64,000 bases of DNA from an uncultured bacterium (GCA_905214425.1 CAJMLY010000006.1:32582-96581), one strand, 5' to 3'; shown: positions 49,248 to 57,266, counted from the first letter of the stretch. Notes: generated from the sequence alone by a model not told the origin. Translations and numbers: made by a program.

Positions 49248-51164
49248 ATGGAAGAGGCCTATCGTCAAGCACGCAAGCGCGGCGAGCAAGGACGTCGACG
49301 CGCCATTAGCCAAAGCGAGCATCCATACCTTACGGACCTCGACAGTTTGGTTGCTCAGCTCCCCTTAGGTCAGCGAGAGAATGTCGGCCTGCGGGATATT
49401 CCGCTCGAAATGGTCGTCGGCACGGTCACCAAAGGCCGTCAGTCCGCCTTTTCATGCAACTTTATGCCCCTGCTGCCGTTTAACACCGAGTTCGCCCGCA
49501 AGTGGTCCAACCTCTACGACATCCAGGTAACCGAGGGCTATCGCGACCCCATCATCGTCACCGAGTTCATGCATCGGTTCTATGTCCAGGAAGGCAACAA
49601 ACGCGTCAGTGTCCTCAAATTCCTAGACGCCCCGACGGTTTCGGCCAAGGTCACCCGTCTTTACCCCGGCACATGGGATTCCGTCGAAAGCCGCCTGTAC
49701 GGTGAATTCTGCGCGTTTTGGCGCGTCTGCCCCCTATACGAGATCGAGTTCTCGCGTGAGGGAAGCTACGAGACGCTCGCCAAGATGCTCGGTCAGAACC
49801 TTATCGAAAGATGGCCGCAGAAAAAGGTCGACTACCTGCGCCACACCTTCCTGCTCTTTAAGCGCGCCTACCTTCGCGCAGGCGGCGACCACCTGGACAT
49901 TACGCCCGCCGACGCCATGCTCGTCTACCTCAATGTGTACAACCAGGACCGCCTGCTGGATACGCCGACGGATATCGTCGTAAACCGCCTGTGCAAGATT
50001 TGGCGCGAGCTGGTCATTGCCGGCAAAAATGACGAGGACAAGGTTGATCTTGTCGAAGCGCCGAGCGTCGATGAGGAGGAATCGCCCGCCAAGTCCACCT
50101 CCGGCGTGCTCAACTTCTTTATGGGCAAGACTGTCTATTCGGCGGCCAACCCCCTGCGTATCGCCTTTATCCATGAGTTCCCCTGTGCGGCGTCGAGCTG
50201 GGACAGTCTGCACGACCAAGGACGTCAGTATCTCGATGAGCACTTTGACGGTATCGTGCGCACCGAGGCGTTCGAGGACTGTCACGATCCGGACGTGTTC
50301 TACGCCGCCGTGGAAACGGCTGTCAAACATGGAGACAACGTCATCTTCTCGACCTCGCACCGCCTGATGGAATACACGCTCAGAGCTGCCGTTGAGTATC
50401 CCCAGGTTCGGTTCCTTAACTGCTCTATCGGCCTTCCCCACCAAAGCGTCCGTTCGTACTTTGGCAAGATGTACGAGGCCAAGTTCCTCCTGGGCGCCCT
50501 TGCCGCCAGCATGGCGGACAACCATCGCATCGGCTATCACGCGTCGGTCTTCGCATCCGGCGCGCTCAGCGAGATCAATGCCTTTGCCATCGGTGCCTCG
50601 CTGCTCGACCCCCGCGCGCAAATTATCCTCACCTGGGGCGATGTGCCCGCCGGCGGTCTTGCCGAGGCCATGTGCCGCGAAGGCGTGAGCGTCATGACCG
50701 GCGCTGACATGTCAAAGTCGCTCGAAGACCCCACGGCCTACGGACTCCACCGCCTGGTCGATGGCAAGGTTTCCGGCATCGCCATGCCGGTATGGAACTG
50801 GGGCCGTTACTACGAGCTCATCGTTCGCAGCCTTCTGCACGGCACGTGGGACGAGACCAGCGATGACAACCAAGTGCGCGCCGTCAACTACTGGTACGGC
50901 ATGAGTTCCGGCGTTATCGACATCCGTTACGCTCCGGGCCTACCCTACCAGACGCGCAAACTCGTGCAGTTGCTCCGCAACGGCATTGTCGAGGGATCCA
51001 TCAACCCCTTTGGCGGCGAGCTCCACAGCCAGAACGGCGTGGTACAGATCGAAGGCTTCCCTCCGCTGCCGAGCACGCAGATTGTCGAGATGAATTGGCT
51101 GGCGGATAACGTGGTAGGCACCATTCCGCAGCTCGACGATGAGCCGAAAGTCCCTGCCCTATGA
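49248..51164 (+). CDS. ParB-like domain fused to a BMP-type ligand-binding domain
   Basis: The 638-residue protein has no signal peptide or lipobox. Residues about 45-135 read like a ParB/sulfiredoxin fold: DIPLEMVVGTVTKGRQ, YRDPIIVTEFMHRFYV and QEGNKRVSVLKFLDAP, the last similar to the ParB nucleotide-binding box. A helical region follows (about 150-280), then from about 305 a periplasmic-binding-protein module of the basic-membrane-protein (BMP/Med) type (PLRIAFIHEFPCAASSWD, VRFLNCSIGLP, YFGKMYEAKFLLGALAA). BMP proteins usually sit outside the cell and bind nucleosides; this one appears cytoplasmic and could be a sensor. It overlaps the following phosphoesterase gene by 4 bases. I recall similar fusions in Firmicutes annotated only as BMP proteins; no function is known to me. 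Confidence 0.75.
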   Translation: MEEAYRQARKRGEQGRRRAISQSEHPYLTDLDSLVAQLPLGQRENVGLRDIPLEMVVGTVTKGRQSAFSCNFMPLLPFNTEFARKWSNLYDIQVTEGYRDPIIVTEFMHRFYVQEGNKRVSVLKFLDAPTVSAKVTRLYPGTWDSVESRLYGEFCAFWRVCPLYEIEFSREGSYETLAKMLGQNLIERWPQKKVDYLRHTFLLFKRAYLRAGGDHLDITPADAMLVYLNVYNQDRLLDTPTDIVVNRLCKIWRELVIAGKNDEDKVDLVEAPSVDEEESPAKSTSGVLNFFMGKTVYSAANPLRIAFIHEFPCAASSWDSLHDQGRQYLDEHFDGIVRTEAFEDCHDPDVFYAAVETAVKHGDNVIFSTSHRLMEYTLRAAVEYPQVRFLNCSIGLPHQSVRSYFGKMYEAKFLLGALAASMADNHRIGYHASVFASGALSEINAFAIGASLLDPRAQIILTWGDVPAGGLAEAMCREGVSVMTGADMSKSLEDPTAYGLHRLVDGKVSGIAMPVWNWGRYYELIVRSLLHGTWDETSDDNQVRAVNYWYGMSSGVIDIRYAPGLPYQTRKLVQLLRNGIVEGSINPFGGELHSQNGVVQIEGFPPLPSTQIVEMNWLADNVVGTIPQLDDEPKVPAL

Positions 51165-51871
51165 AAATCCTTGCCATAGCCGATACCGAAGAACGATGCC
51201 TTTGGGAGTGCTTTCGCAAGGAACGCTTTGAGGGAGTCGACCTGATTTTGTCCGCCGGCGATCTGGACCCGGACTATCTTGAGTTTTTGGTTACGGTCAT
51301 CAACAAACCGCTCATCTACGTGCGTGGCAATCACGATGATCGCTACGCACGTCATGCACCGGGCGGATGTATCTGCGTGGAAGACAGCGTGTACACGTAC
51401 CGAGGGATTCGCATTGCGGGACTTGGCGGGTCCATGCGTTATCGCGACGGCGCCAACATGTACACCGAGCGCGAGATGGCCAAGCGCATGCGCAAGCTGT
51501 CGCGTAAGGTTAGGATGGTCGGCGGGTGCGACATTCTGCTTACCCATGCACCCGCCGCCGGTATGGGTGATCTGGACGATCTGCCGCATCGAGGGTTTGA
51601 GTGCTTTAACACGGCGCTTGAGTCCTGGGGGGCCGACTACATGGTGCATGGGCATGTACACCAAAGCTACGGTTACGATTTTCAGCGCGAGCGGCAGCAT
51701 GTGTGTGGAACGACGATCATCAACGCCTGCGGCTATACGCAGTTTGAGCTCGATCAGACGCGCTACCCCATCCGTGGCTGGCAGGCGGCCTGGCTCAATT
51801 CGCAAACCATGCGCCGTGAGCTCAAGCGCCACGATGCCATCGAGTCCTCAACAGCCAGAACACCCTGGTAA
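51161..51871 (+). CDS. Calcineurin-like metallophosphoesterase with altered first motif
   Basis: The 236-residue protein has GDLD (about 32-35), GNHDD, LLTHAPAAG and HGHVHQSYG, the metal-binding blocks of YfcE-like phosphodiesterases. The first block, normally D-x-H, reads IADTEE, with Glu in place of His. Its start overlaps the end of the ParB-like/BMP gene, so the two are translationally coupled and probably work together. The substrate is unknown; nucleotides or cyclic nucleotides are plausible given a BMP partner (inference). Confidence 0.82.
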   Translation: MKILAIADTEERCLWECFRKERFEGVDLILSAGDLDPDYLEFLVTVINKPLIYVRGNHDDRYARHAPGGCICVEDSVYTYRGIRIAGLGGSMRYRDGANMYTEREMAKRMRKLSRKVRMVGGCDILLTHAPAAGMGDLDDLPHRGFECFNTALESWGADYMVHGHVHQSYGYDFQRERQHVCGTTIINACGYTQFELDQTRYPIRGWQAAWLNSQTMRRELKRHDAIESSTARTPW

Positions 51872-51910
51872 CCACCACAAAGGGGACACTGTCCCCTTTG
51901 TGGTGGTTTT
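51872..51910 (+). terminator. Perfect palindromic terminator after the phosphoesterase gene
   Basis: CCACCACAAAGGGGACA and its exact complement form a 17-base stem with almost no loop, followed by TTTT. It begins at the base after the stop codon and carries the GGGGACA string of the other members. Confidence 0.9.
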
Positions 51911-51921
51911 AACGCGATAGC

Positions 51922-51960
51922 AAGAAACCCGGTCCTGCGCAGGGCAGAACCGGGTTTCTT
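51922..51960 (-). terminator. Terminator after rplA
   Basis: AAGAAACCCGGTTCTGC pairs with its near-complement GCAGGACCGGGTTTCTT on the minus strand. It lies between convergent genes and can serve both sides. Confidence 0.9.
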
Positions 51961-51996
51961 TAGCAATGCTTGCTTTGCTCAGGCAGTAACTAGCAG

Positions 51997-52704
51997 TTAC
52001 TCAGCCAGGAAGTCACGCTGGACAGCGGGATCGACCTTGACGCCAGGGCCCATGGTGGAAGACACGGAGATGGACTTGACGTACTTGCCCTTAGCAGAAG
52101 AGGGCTTGACGCGCAGGATCTCGGTGTACAGGGCAGCGTAGTTCTCAACGAGCTGCTGCTCAGAGAAGGACTTCTTGCCCAGGGGCACGTGGCAGATGCC
52201 GTAGCGGTCGGCGCGGTACTCAACGCGGCCAGCCTTGAGCTCGGAGACCATCTTGGCGACATCCATGGTCACGGTGCCGAGCTTGGGGTTCGGCATGAGG
52301 CCACGGGGACCAAGGATCTTACCGATGCGGCCAACCTTGGCCATCATGTTCGGCGTAGCGATAGCGGCGTCGAAGTTGATCTCGCCCTTCTGGATCTGGG
52401 CGACGAGCTCGTCGGAACCGATGATGTCGGCGCCGGCAGCCTCGGCCTCGCGGGCCTTCTCACCCTCGGCGAAGACGGCAACACGAACGGTCTTGCCGGT
52501 GCCGTGAGGCAGGGAGATGGAACCACGGATGTTCTGGTCAGCCTTACGAGTATCGATGCCCAGACGGAAGTGGGCCTCGACGGTCTCGTCGAACTTGGCG
52601 GTGTCGAGCTCCTTGATGAGCTTGGCAGCCTGAAGGGGGGTGTAGAGCGTGGCGCGGTCGATCTTCTCGGTAGCGGCGTTATAGCTCTTACCATGCTTAG
52701 CCAT
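51997..52704 (-). CDS. rplA: 50S ribosomal protein L1
   Basis: The 235-residue L1 stalk protein binds 23S rRNA at the E site. LPHGTGKTVRVAVFAEGEKA, GRIGKILGPRGLMPNPK and SSTMGPGVKVDP are its conserved blocks. Two ATGs lie close to AGGAGG; the second (52704) has the better spacing and gives MAKHGKSYN. It follows rplK. The usual next genes rplJ-rplL are instead about 27 kb away at 24 kb. Confidence 0.97.
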   Translation of the reverse strand: MAKHGKSYNAATEKIDRATLYTPLQAAKLIKELDTAKFDETVEAHFRLGIDTRKADQNIRGSISLPHGTGKTVRVAVFAEGEKAREAEAAGADIIGSDELVAQIQKGEINFDAAIATPNMMAKVGRIGKILGPRGLMPNPKLGTVTMDVAKMVSELKAGRVEYRADRYGICHVPLGKKSFSEQQLVENYAALYTEILRVKPSSAKGKYVKSISVSSTMGPGVKVDPAVQRDFLAE

Positions 52705-52821
52705 GTGCATTACCTCCTGTGGTTAAACGGGCGTGAGCCCTCCCACATCGTATCGTGTGCCCTATTGCACACATTTAACGGGCGCCCCGGTCGGAGCACC
52801 CGTCGTTACCATAAGAAATCG

Positions 52822-53250
52822 CTACTCAGCGATGGTGACGCCCATGGAACGGGCGGTACCGGCGATGATCTTCTTGGCGGCGTCAATGTCGTTGGCATTG
52901 AGGTCCGGCATCTTGATCTCGGCAATCTTGGTGAGCTGCTCCTGGGAGAGCTGACCAACCTTATCGGCCTGGGGCTTAGCGGAACCAGACTTGAGGTTCA
53001 GCTCCTTCTTGATGAGGTGAGCCGCCGGCGGGGTCTTGGTGATGAAGGAGAAGGACTTATCCTCGTAGACAGAGATCTCAACGGGGATGATGTCGCCCTT
53101 CTTGTCCTGCGTCTCGGCGTTAAAGGCCTGGCAGAACTGCATGATGTTCACGCCAGCAGCGCCCAGGGCGGGGCCGACGGGAGGAGCGGGGTTAGCTGCA
53201 CCAGCAGGAATCTGGAGCTTAATGACGTTGGCAACCTTCTTCTCAGCCAT
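52822..53250 (-). CDS. rplK: 50S ribosomal protein L11
   Basis: The 142-residue protein forms the GTPase-associated centre with 23S rRNA. KLQIPAGAANPAPPVGPALG near the N-terminus, with the proline pair typical of thiostrepton-sensitive L11, and IAGTARSMGV near the end are standard. AAGGA is 6 bases before the ATG at 53250. It lies 120 bases after nusG. Confidence 0.97.
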   Translation of the reverse strand: MAEKKVANVIKLQIPAGAANPAPPVGPALGAAGVNIMQFCQAFNAETQDKKGDIIPVEISVYEDKSFSFITKTPPAAHLIKKELNLKSGSAKPQADKVGQLSQEQLTKIAEIKMPDLNANDIDAAKKIIAGTARSMGVTIAE

Positions 53251-53370
53251 GGTCATTCCTTTCGAATCACGAGTGTGAAGTACTTGCTATATCGTAAGCA
53301 CGCACGTGTTAGAAGCACTCCTGAGATGAGCAGTCACAGAAGAAGCACGCTCGCGCGAACGGACGAAAAC

Positions 53371-53907
53371 TTAAGCGATGACAGCGACCTGGTTAAAGTC
53401 GAGCTCGACCGGCGTCTCGCGGCCAAAGATCATCAGCGTGACCTTGAGCTTGCCAGCCTCGGTGTTAACCTCGGAGACCTTGCCATCAAAGTCGGTAAGC
53501 GGGCCATCGGTGACGCGGACGGACGTGCCGACCTGAATATCAACCGAGGTGCGCTTGGGCGAATCGCCCTTACCGGCACGACGAGTCATCTTGTTGTACT
53601 CGTCGCGGGAAAGCGGAGCGGGCTTGCCGTTGCCGCCTAGGAAACCGGTGACGCCGGGCGTGTTGCGAACACACGTCCAAGCATCGTCATCCATCTCCAT
53701 GCGGACCAGGACATAACCCGGGAAGATCTTGGAATCCTTGGTCTCGCGCTTGCCACCCTCTTTGATCTCGGTGACGCGCTCCATAGGAATCTCGATATCA
53801 AAGATACGGTCCTGCATGCCCATGGTCTCGATACGATGCTCGAGATCGGACTTTACGCGGTTCTCGTATCCGGAGTAAGTGTGAACGACGTACCAACGCT
53901 TAGACAT
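53371..53907 (-). CDS. nusG: Transcription termination/antitermination factor NusG
   Basis: The 178-residue elongation factor binds RNA polymerase through its NGN domain (WYVVHTYSGYENRVKSDL; FPGYVLVRMEMDDDAW) and links to Rho or S10 through a C-terminal KOW domain (VRVTDGPLTDFDGKVSEVN). It starts 3 bases before the secE stop, in the usual secE-nusG-rplK order. Confidence 0.97.
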   Translation of the reverse strand: MSKRWYVVHTYSGYENRVKSDLEHRIETMGMQDRIFDIEIPMERVTEIKEGGKRETKDSKIFPGYVLVRMEMDDDAWTCVRNTPGVTGFLGGNGKPAPLSRDEYNKMTRRAGKGDSPKRTSVDIQVGTSVRVTDGPLTDFDGKVSEVNTEAGKLKVTLMIFGRETPVELDFNQVAVIA

Positions 53908-53910
53908 GGT

Positions 53911-54249
53911 TTAGCCCCTCAATCCAGAGAACAGAGCAAGAGCCTCGCCAAAGCCAGCATCGAGCAGAGCGATGACGACGCCGACGACGACCAGAGAAGC
54001 GCAAACGACGACCGAGTAGTTCACGAGCTCCTTCTTATCGGGCCACGTGACACGCTTCATCTCGGACTTGACCGAAGCGAAATACTTCTTGGTGCGGGCG
54101 AAGAAACCAGGCTTCTCGTTCTTCTTGGACTTCGCAGCCTTCTCGTTCTTCTTGGCAACGGCCTTCTTGGCCTCAACCTTGGAGTTGGCGGCAGCGCTGT
54201 TGGCAGGTGCCGGCTGCTGAGCCTTCTTCTTGTTCTTCTTGTTGGCCAT
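53911..54249 (-). CDS. secE: Preprotein translocase subunit SecE
   Basis: The 112-residue protein has a long Lys/Ala-rich cytoplasmic N-terminus (1-60), the conserved amphipathic helix KSEMKRVTWPDKKELVNYS and one membrane segment (about 77-97) that clamps SecY. The charged extension is common in actinobacterial SecE. It lies between tRNA-Trp and nusG. Confidence 0.95.
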   Translation of the reverse strand: MANKKNKKKAQQPAPANSAAANSKVEAKKAVAKKNEKAAKSKKNEKPGFFARTKKYFASVKSEMKRVTWPDKKELVNYSVVVCASLVVVGVVIALLDAGFGEALALFSGLRG

Positions 54250-54325
54250 TTGGGTTACCTCCGCGCAATGCGCTTATACATGAGTAAACCGTAAGCCCCC
54301 AAGTGGGAGCTTACGGAATAATGAC

Positions 54326-54401
54326 TGGCACGCCAGGAAGGACTCGAACCCTCAACACTCGGTTTTGGAGACCGATGCTCTACCAATTGAACTACTGGCG
54401 T
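54326..54401 (-). tRNA. tRNA-Trp (anticodon CCA)
   Basis: The 76-base cloverleaf has acceptor ACGCCAG/CTGGCGT, the anticodon in CTCCAAA and an encoded 3' CCA. It sits between rpmG and secE, a common place for tRNA-Trp in bacteria. Confidence 0.96.
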
Positions 54402-54414
54402 ATGTGACTAGAGA

Positions 54415-54564
54415 CTAGCGAGTCTCTTTGTGCAGCGTATGGTGACGGCACCAGGGGCAATACTTCTTGATCTCCATACGATCAGGCATGGTCGACTTGT
54501 TCTTGGTGGTCGTATAGTTGCGGCGCTTGCACTCAGTGCACGCAAGAGTAACTAGAGTACGCAT
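54415..54564 (-). CDS. rpmG: 50S ribosomal protein L33
   Basis: This 49-residue gene was read directly from the minus strand: MRTLVTLACTECKRRNYTTT at the N-terminus, then KSTMPDRMEIKKYCPWCRHH and TLHKETR. The two Cys pairs (CTEC, CPWC) are the zinc ribbon of the C+ form of L33. The ribosome site is weak (AAAGG 13 bases before the ATG). It precedes tRNA-Trp and secE, the usual order. Confidence 0.95.
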   Translation of the reverse strand: MRTLVTLACTECKRRNYTTTKNKSTMPDRMEIKKYCPWCRHHTLHKETR

Positions 54565-54609
54565 GTATCCTGAACCTTTCATTTCCGCCCCGTACGGGCA
54601 CGAGTTGTT

Positions 54610-54639
54610 ACTTTATCAGCTCTATGTAAGTGCTGTCAA
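54610..54639 (-). promoter_or_regulatory. Promoter of rpmG-tRNA-Trp-secE-nusG
   Basis: On the minus strand TTGACA (plus 54634-54639) and TAAAGT (plus 54610-54615) are 18 bases apart. The bases before the -35 box (GGTTTTC) match those before the tRNA-tuf promoter at 56441-56470. Confidence 0.8.
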
Positions 54640-54784
54640 TGAAAACCTCGAGTCAATTGGTTCTCGGTGGATCCATTCATATTTGGAACACATCAATGAA
54701 GCCATCGAGAGCTAATCGACGGTGCATCCAGGACCATTATCGATCCTCTCGACACCAGCAACGGCTCAATATCCATTGCAGAAA

Positions 54785-54816
54785 AGAACCCGGCACCCAT
54801 ATAAGTGCCGGGTTCT
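54785..54816 (-). terminator. Terminator after tuf
   Basis: AGAACCCGGCAC pairs with GTGCCGGGTTCT across an 8-base loop and is followed by TTTTC on the minus strand, 28 bases after the tuf stop. It separates tuf from the rpmG unit. Confidence 0.92.
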
Positions 54817-54843
54817 CTAAGTCAGCTATATCAAAGAGCTAAT

Positions 54844-56034
54844 TTACTCAATGATCGTGGAGACGATGCCCGAACCGACGGTGTGGCCACCCTCGCGGAT
54901 AGCGAAGCGCAGGCCCTCCTCCATGGCGATCGGGTGGATGAGGTCGCCCTCGATGGTGATGTGGTCACCAGGCATAGCCATCTCGGTGCCCTCGGGGAGC
55001 TTGACCGTACCGGTAACGTCGGTGGTACGGAAGTAGAACTGAGGACGATAACCATCGAAGAACGGGGTGTGACGGCCGCCCTCCTCCTTGGTCAGAACGT
55101 AGATCTCACCGGTGAACTTGGTGTGCGGGGTAACCGAACCGGGCTTGCAGAGAACCTGGCCGCGCTCGATGTCCTCACGCTTGATGCCGCGGAGCAGCAG
55201 ACCGACGTTGTCGCCAGCCTCGCAGAAGTCCATGGACTTACGGAACATCTCGATACCGGTAACAACGGTGTTCTGGGTATCCTTGATGCCGACGATCTCG
55301 ACGGGCTCGTTGAGCTTGAGCTCACCGCGCTCGACACGGCCGGTAGCAACGGTACCACGGCCGGAGATGGTCATAACGTCCTCAACGGCCATCAGGAAGG
55401 GGAGGTCGTTGTTACGAGCAGGCGTCGGGATGTACTCGTCGACGGCCTTCATGAGCTCGCGGATAGCGTCCATCCACTTGGCGTCGCCCTCGAGAGCGCC
55501 CAGAGCGGAACCACGGATGACGGGGATGTCGTCGCCGGGGAAATCGTACTCGGAGAGGAGCTCACGGGTCTCCATCTCGACGAGGTCGATGAGCTCGTCA
55601 TCGTCGACCATGTCGCACTTGTTCAGGAAGACGACGATGTAAGGAACGCCGACCTGACGGGCGAGCAGGATGTGCTCGCGGGTCTGAGCCATGGGGCCGT
55701 CGGTAGCGGCGATGACCAGGATAGCGCCGTCCATCTGAGCAGCACCGGAGATCATGTTCTTGACGTAGTCAGCGTGGCCCGGGCAGTCAACGTGAGCGTA
55801 GTGACGGGCAGCAGTCTCGTACTCGACGTGGGAGACGGAGATCGTAATGCCGCGCTCGCGCTCCTCGGGAGCCTTGTCGATGTTCTCGAACGCAGTGAAG
55901 TCAGCCTTGCAGCCCTCGGTCTCGGAGAGAACCTTGGTGATGGCAGCGGTCAGCGTGGTCTTGCCGTGGTCGACGTGACCAATGGTGCCGATGTTAACAT
56001 GCGGCTTAGTGCGCTCAAACTTCTCTTTGGCCAT
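54844..56034 (-). CDS. tuf: Elongation factor Tu
   Basis: Delivers aminoacyl-tRNA to the ribosome. The 396-residue protein has GHVDHGKTTL, the effector loop ERERGITIS, DCPGHADYV and NKCDMVDD for GTP binding, then the two beta-barrel domains (GRGTVATGRVERG; REGGHTVGSGIV). The ATG at 56034 follows GAGGAGGGC; the open frame further upstream has no match. It is not in the str operon here but behind three tRNA genes, like tufB of enterobacteria. It is the only tuf in the window. Confidence 0.98.
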   Translation of the reverse strand: MAKEKFERTKPHVNIGTIGHVDHGKTTLTAAITKVLSETEGCKADFTAFENIDKAPEERERGITISVSHVEYETAARHYAHVDCPGHADYVKNMISGAAQMDGAILVIAATDGPMAQTREHILLARQVGVPYIVVFLNKCDMVDDDELIDLVEMETRELLSEYDFPGDDIPVIRGSALGALEGDAKWMDAIRELMKAVDEYIPTPARNNDLPFLMAVEDVMTISGRGTVATGRVERGELKLNEPVEIVGIKDTQNTVVTGIEMFRKSMDFCEAGDNVGLLLRGIKREDIERGQVLCKPGSVTPHTKFTGEIYVLTKEEGGRHTPFFDGYRPQFYFRTTDVTGTVKLPEGTEMAMPGDHITIEGDLIHPIAMEEGLRFAIREGGHTVGSGIVSTIIE

Positions 56035-56130
56035 AAAGCCCTCCTCTAAACAGGTCGTCCCCGGACGGGACTTTGCCTTTATACCATAGTGGCCTCTCAA
56101 CATACTATTGAGAAGCCACCGTGTTACCTA

Positions 56131-56207
56131 TGGTAGCGGTGACTGGATTCGAACCAGTGACGCCACGGGTATGAACCGTGTGCTCTAACCAACTGAGCTA
56201 CACCGCC
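56131..56207 (-). tRNA. tRNA-Met (anticodon CAT)
   Basis: A 77-base cloverleaf with acceptor GGCGGTG, anticodon loop TTCATAC and encoded CCA. It lacks the features of initiator tRNA (C1 mismatch, GGG/CCC anticodon stem), so it is probably elongator Met; a tRNA-Ile(CAT) is less likely. Confidence 0.92.
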
Positions 56208-56210
56208 GGA

Positions 56211-56286
56211 TGGAGCCTGCAACCAGACTTGAACTGGTGACCTCTTCGTTACCAACGAAGTGCTCTACCGACTGAGCTATACAGGC
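56211..56286 (-). tRNA. tRNA-Thr (anticodon GGT)
   Basis: A 76-base cloverleaf with acceptor GCCTGTA/TGCAGGC, anticodon loop TTGGTAA and encoded CCA. It is 3 bases from tRNA-Met and cotranscribed towards tuf. Confidence 0.95.
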
Positions 56287-56296
56287 ACTTGACGGG

Positions 56297-56378
56297 TGGG
56301 AGCTATAGGATTCGAACCTATGTAGGCAGAGCCAACGGGTTTACAGCCCGTCCCCATTAACCACTCGGGCAAACTCCC
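56297..56378 (-). tRNA. tRNA-Tyr (anticodon GTA)
   Basis: An 82-base class II tRNA with a long variable arm, anticodon loop CTGTAAA and acceptor GGGAGTT/AGCTCCC. The 3' CCA is not encoded (CCC follows the discriminator base). It is first in the tRNA-tuf unit. Confidence 0.93.
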
Positions 56379-56440
56379 AATCGTTCAAGTATCCGCAGGT
56401 TCTTTGGTCTTTTGGACCGCCGCCCCCGCGAACGAAAAAA

Positions 56441-56470
56441 ATAATACGATGCAACCTTGGGGGCTGTCAA
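56441..56470 (-). promoter_or_regulatory. Strong promoter of the tRNA-tuf unit
   Basis: On the minus strand TTGACA (plus 56465-56470) and TATTAT (plus 56441-56446) are 18 bases apart, followed by a T-run. It lies about 60 bases before tRNA-Tyr. Confidence 0.88.
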
Positions 56471-56645
56471 CGAAAACCTCTAGATACACGGTTCCGGGCG
56501 TATCTATATAGTCGTGACCTGCGGTTTTGTTGAGTTTGGATATGAAGGACGGTGGTTTTGGATACTGAGGTGACGTTTCCCGAGGTAACACTTTGGTGTA
56601 GTAGAGTACACCTTCAGAATAGAACTTCGATAACAGCCTATTTGC

Positions 56646-56659
56646 ACCTATATATAGGT
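56646..56659. promoter_or_regulatory. Perfect 14-base palindrome
   Basis: ACCTATATATAGGT is a perfect, unspaced palindrome in the non-coding DNA upstream of the tRNA promoter. The stretch 56471-56706 holds no gene I can support; it also has GGTGTA-GTAGAG-TACACC near 56600. Confidence 0.35.
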
Positions 56660-56706
56660 CGAGATCGGGGCTTCCCGGACAGAAGATTGCTCTTCCCAGG
56701 CAAAAT

Positions 56707-56850
56707 CGAGCGTGGATTTTCTTCCGTCTGAAATCGAGCGTGGATAATCTCCCACTTTGCCGCGTCATCGAATCAAAAGTGGCAGATTATCCACGCTCAT
56801 TCACTAGGCAGGAGATTTTCCACGCTCGTACGTCCGAAAATCCACGCCCG
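56707..56850. repeat. Nested palindrome cluster, family C
   Basis: Five copies of a GAGCGTGGAT-type arm occur: two forward (56708 and 56736) and three reverse (ending near 56798, 56827 and 56848). The inner pair, AGCGTGGATAATCTCCCACT and its complement, matches over 22 bases with one change; the outer arms GCGTGGATTTTC and GAAAATCCACGC also pair. Confidence 0.8.
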
Positions 56851-56880
56851 ATGAGGACGATCAGCCCCACCCCGGCTTCC

Positions 56881-57098
56881 GTCTCGATCTGTAACAGTAA
56901 GAGGGTTATTCCTCCCCTATCTGTTACAGATCGAGATGTTTCCCGCTCAACCCGTCTTAACGTCTCAATCCGTATCAGCTAGAACGGTTTTCAGCCTCTT
57001 CGTGTTACAAATCGAGATGTTATCGGCCGTCCCTTGGCAATGTCTCGATCTGTAACTATAAGGAGGGTCTTCAGCCCACTCGTGTTACAGATCGAGAC
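56881..57098. repeat. Tandem palindrome array, family D
   Basis: Three hairpin units (56881-56937, 56962-57018, 57042-57098) have arms of the form GTCTCGATCTGTAACA. Units 1 and 3 are perfect over about 15-16 bases and unit 2 is degraded. Loops share a pattern like AGGAGGGTCTTCAGCCCACT. It lies downstream of tRNA-Thr(TGT) and its terminator. Confidence 0.85.
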
Positions 57099-57151
57099 AA
57101 ACCTGAAGCTAGGTTGCGCCAAACACGCTGACTTATCGACATAAATAGAAA

Positions 57152-57182
57152 CGGGCCCTGTCCCACAGGGGAACAGAGCCCG
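57152..57182 (-). terminator. Terminator after tRNA-Thr(TGT)
   Basis: CGGGCTCTGT pairs with ACAGGGCCCG on the minus strand across 11 bases and is followed by TTTCTATTTATG. Confidence 0.75.
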
Positions 57183-57191
57183 AAACTCTCA

Positions 57192-57266
57192 TGGAGCCAG
57201 TGACAGGAATCGAACCTGCAACCCACTGATTACAAATCAGTTGCGCTACCGTTGCGCCACACTGGC
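57192..57266 (-). tRNA. tRNA-Thr (anticodon TGT)
   Basis: A 75-base cloverleaf with acceptor GCCAGTG/CACTGGC, anticodon loop TTTGTAA and encoded CCA. It is a single tRNA gene with its own terminator. Confidence 0.95.

Noticed and set aside
56385..56768. A 127-codon minus-strand frame upstream of tRNA-Tyr
   Set aside because: It runs through the strong tRNA-tuf promoter and into the family C palindromes, with no ribosome site or family resemblance.
56881..57098. CRISPR array
   Set aside because: Only three units, each a hairpin of inverted arms rather than direct repeats, and no cas genes in the window.
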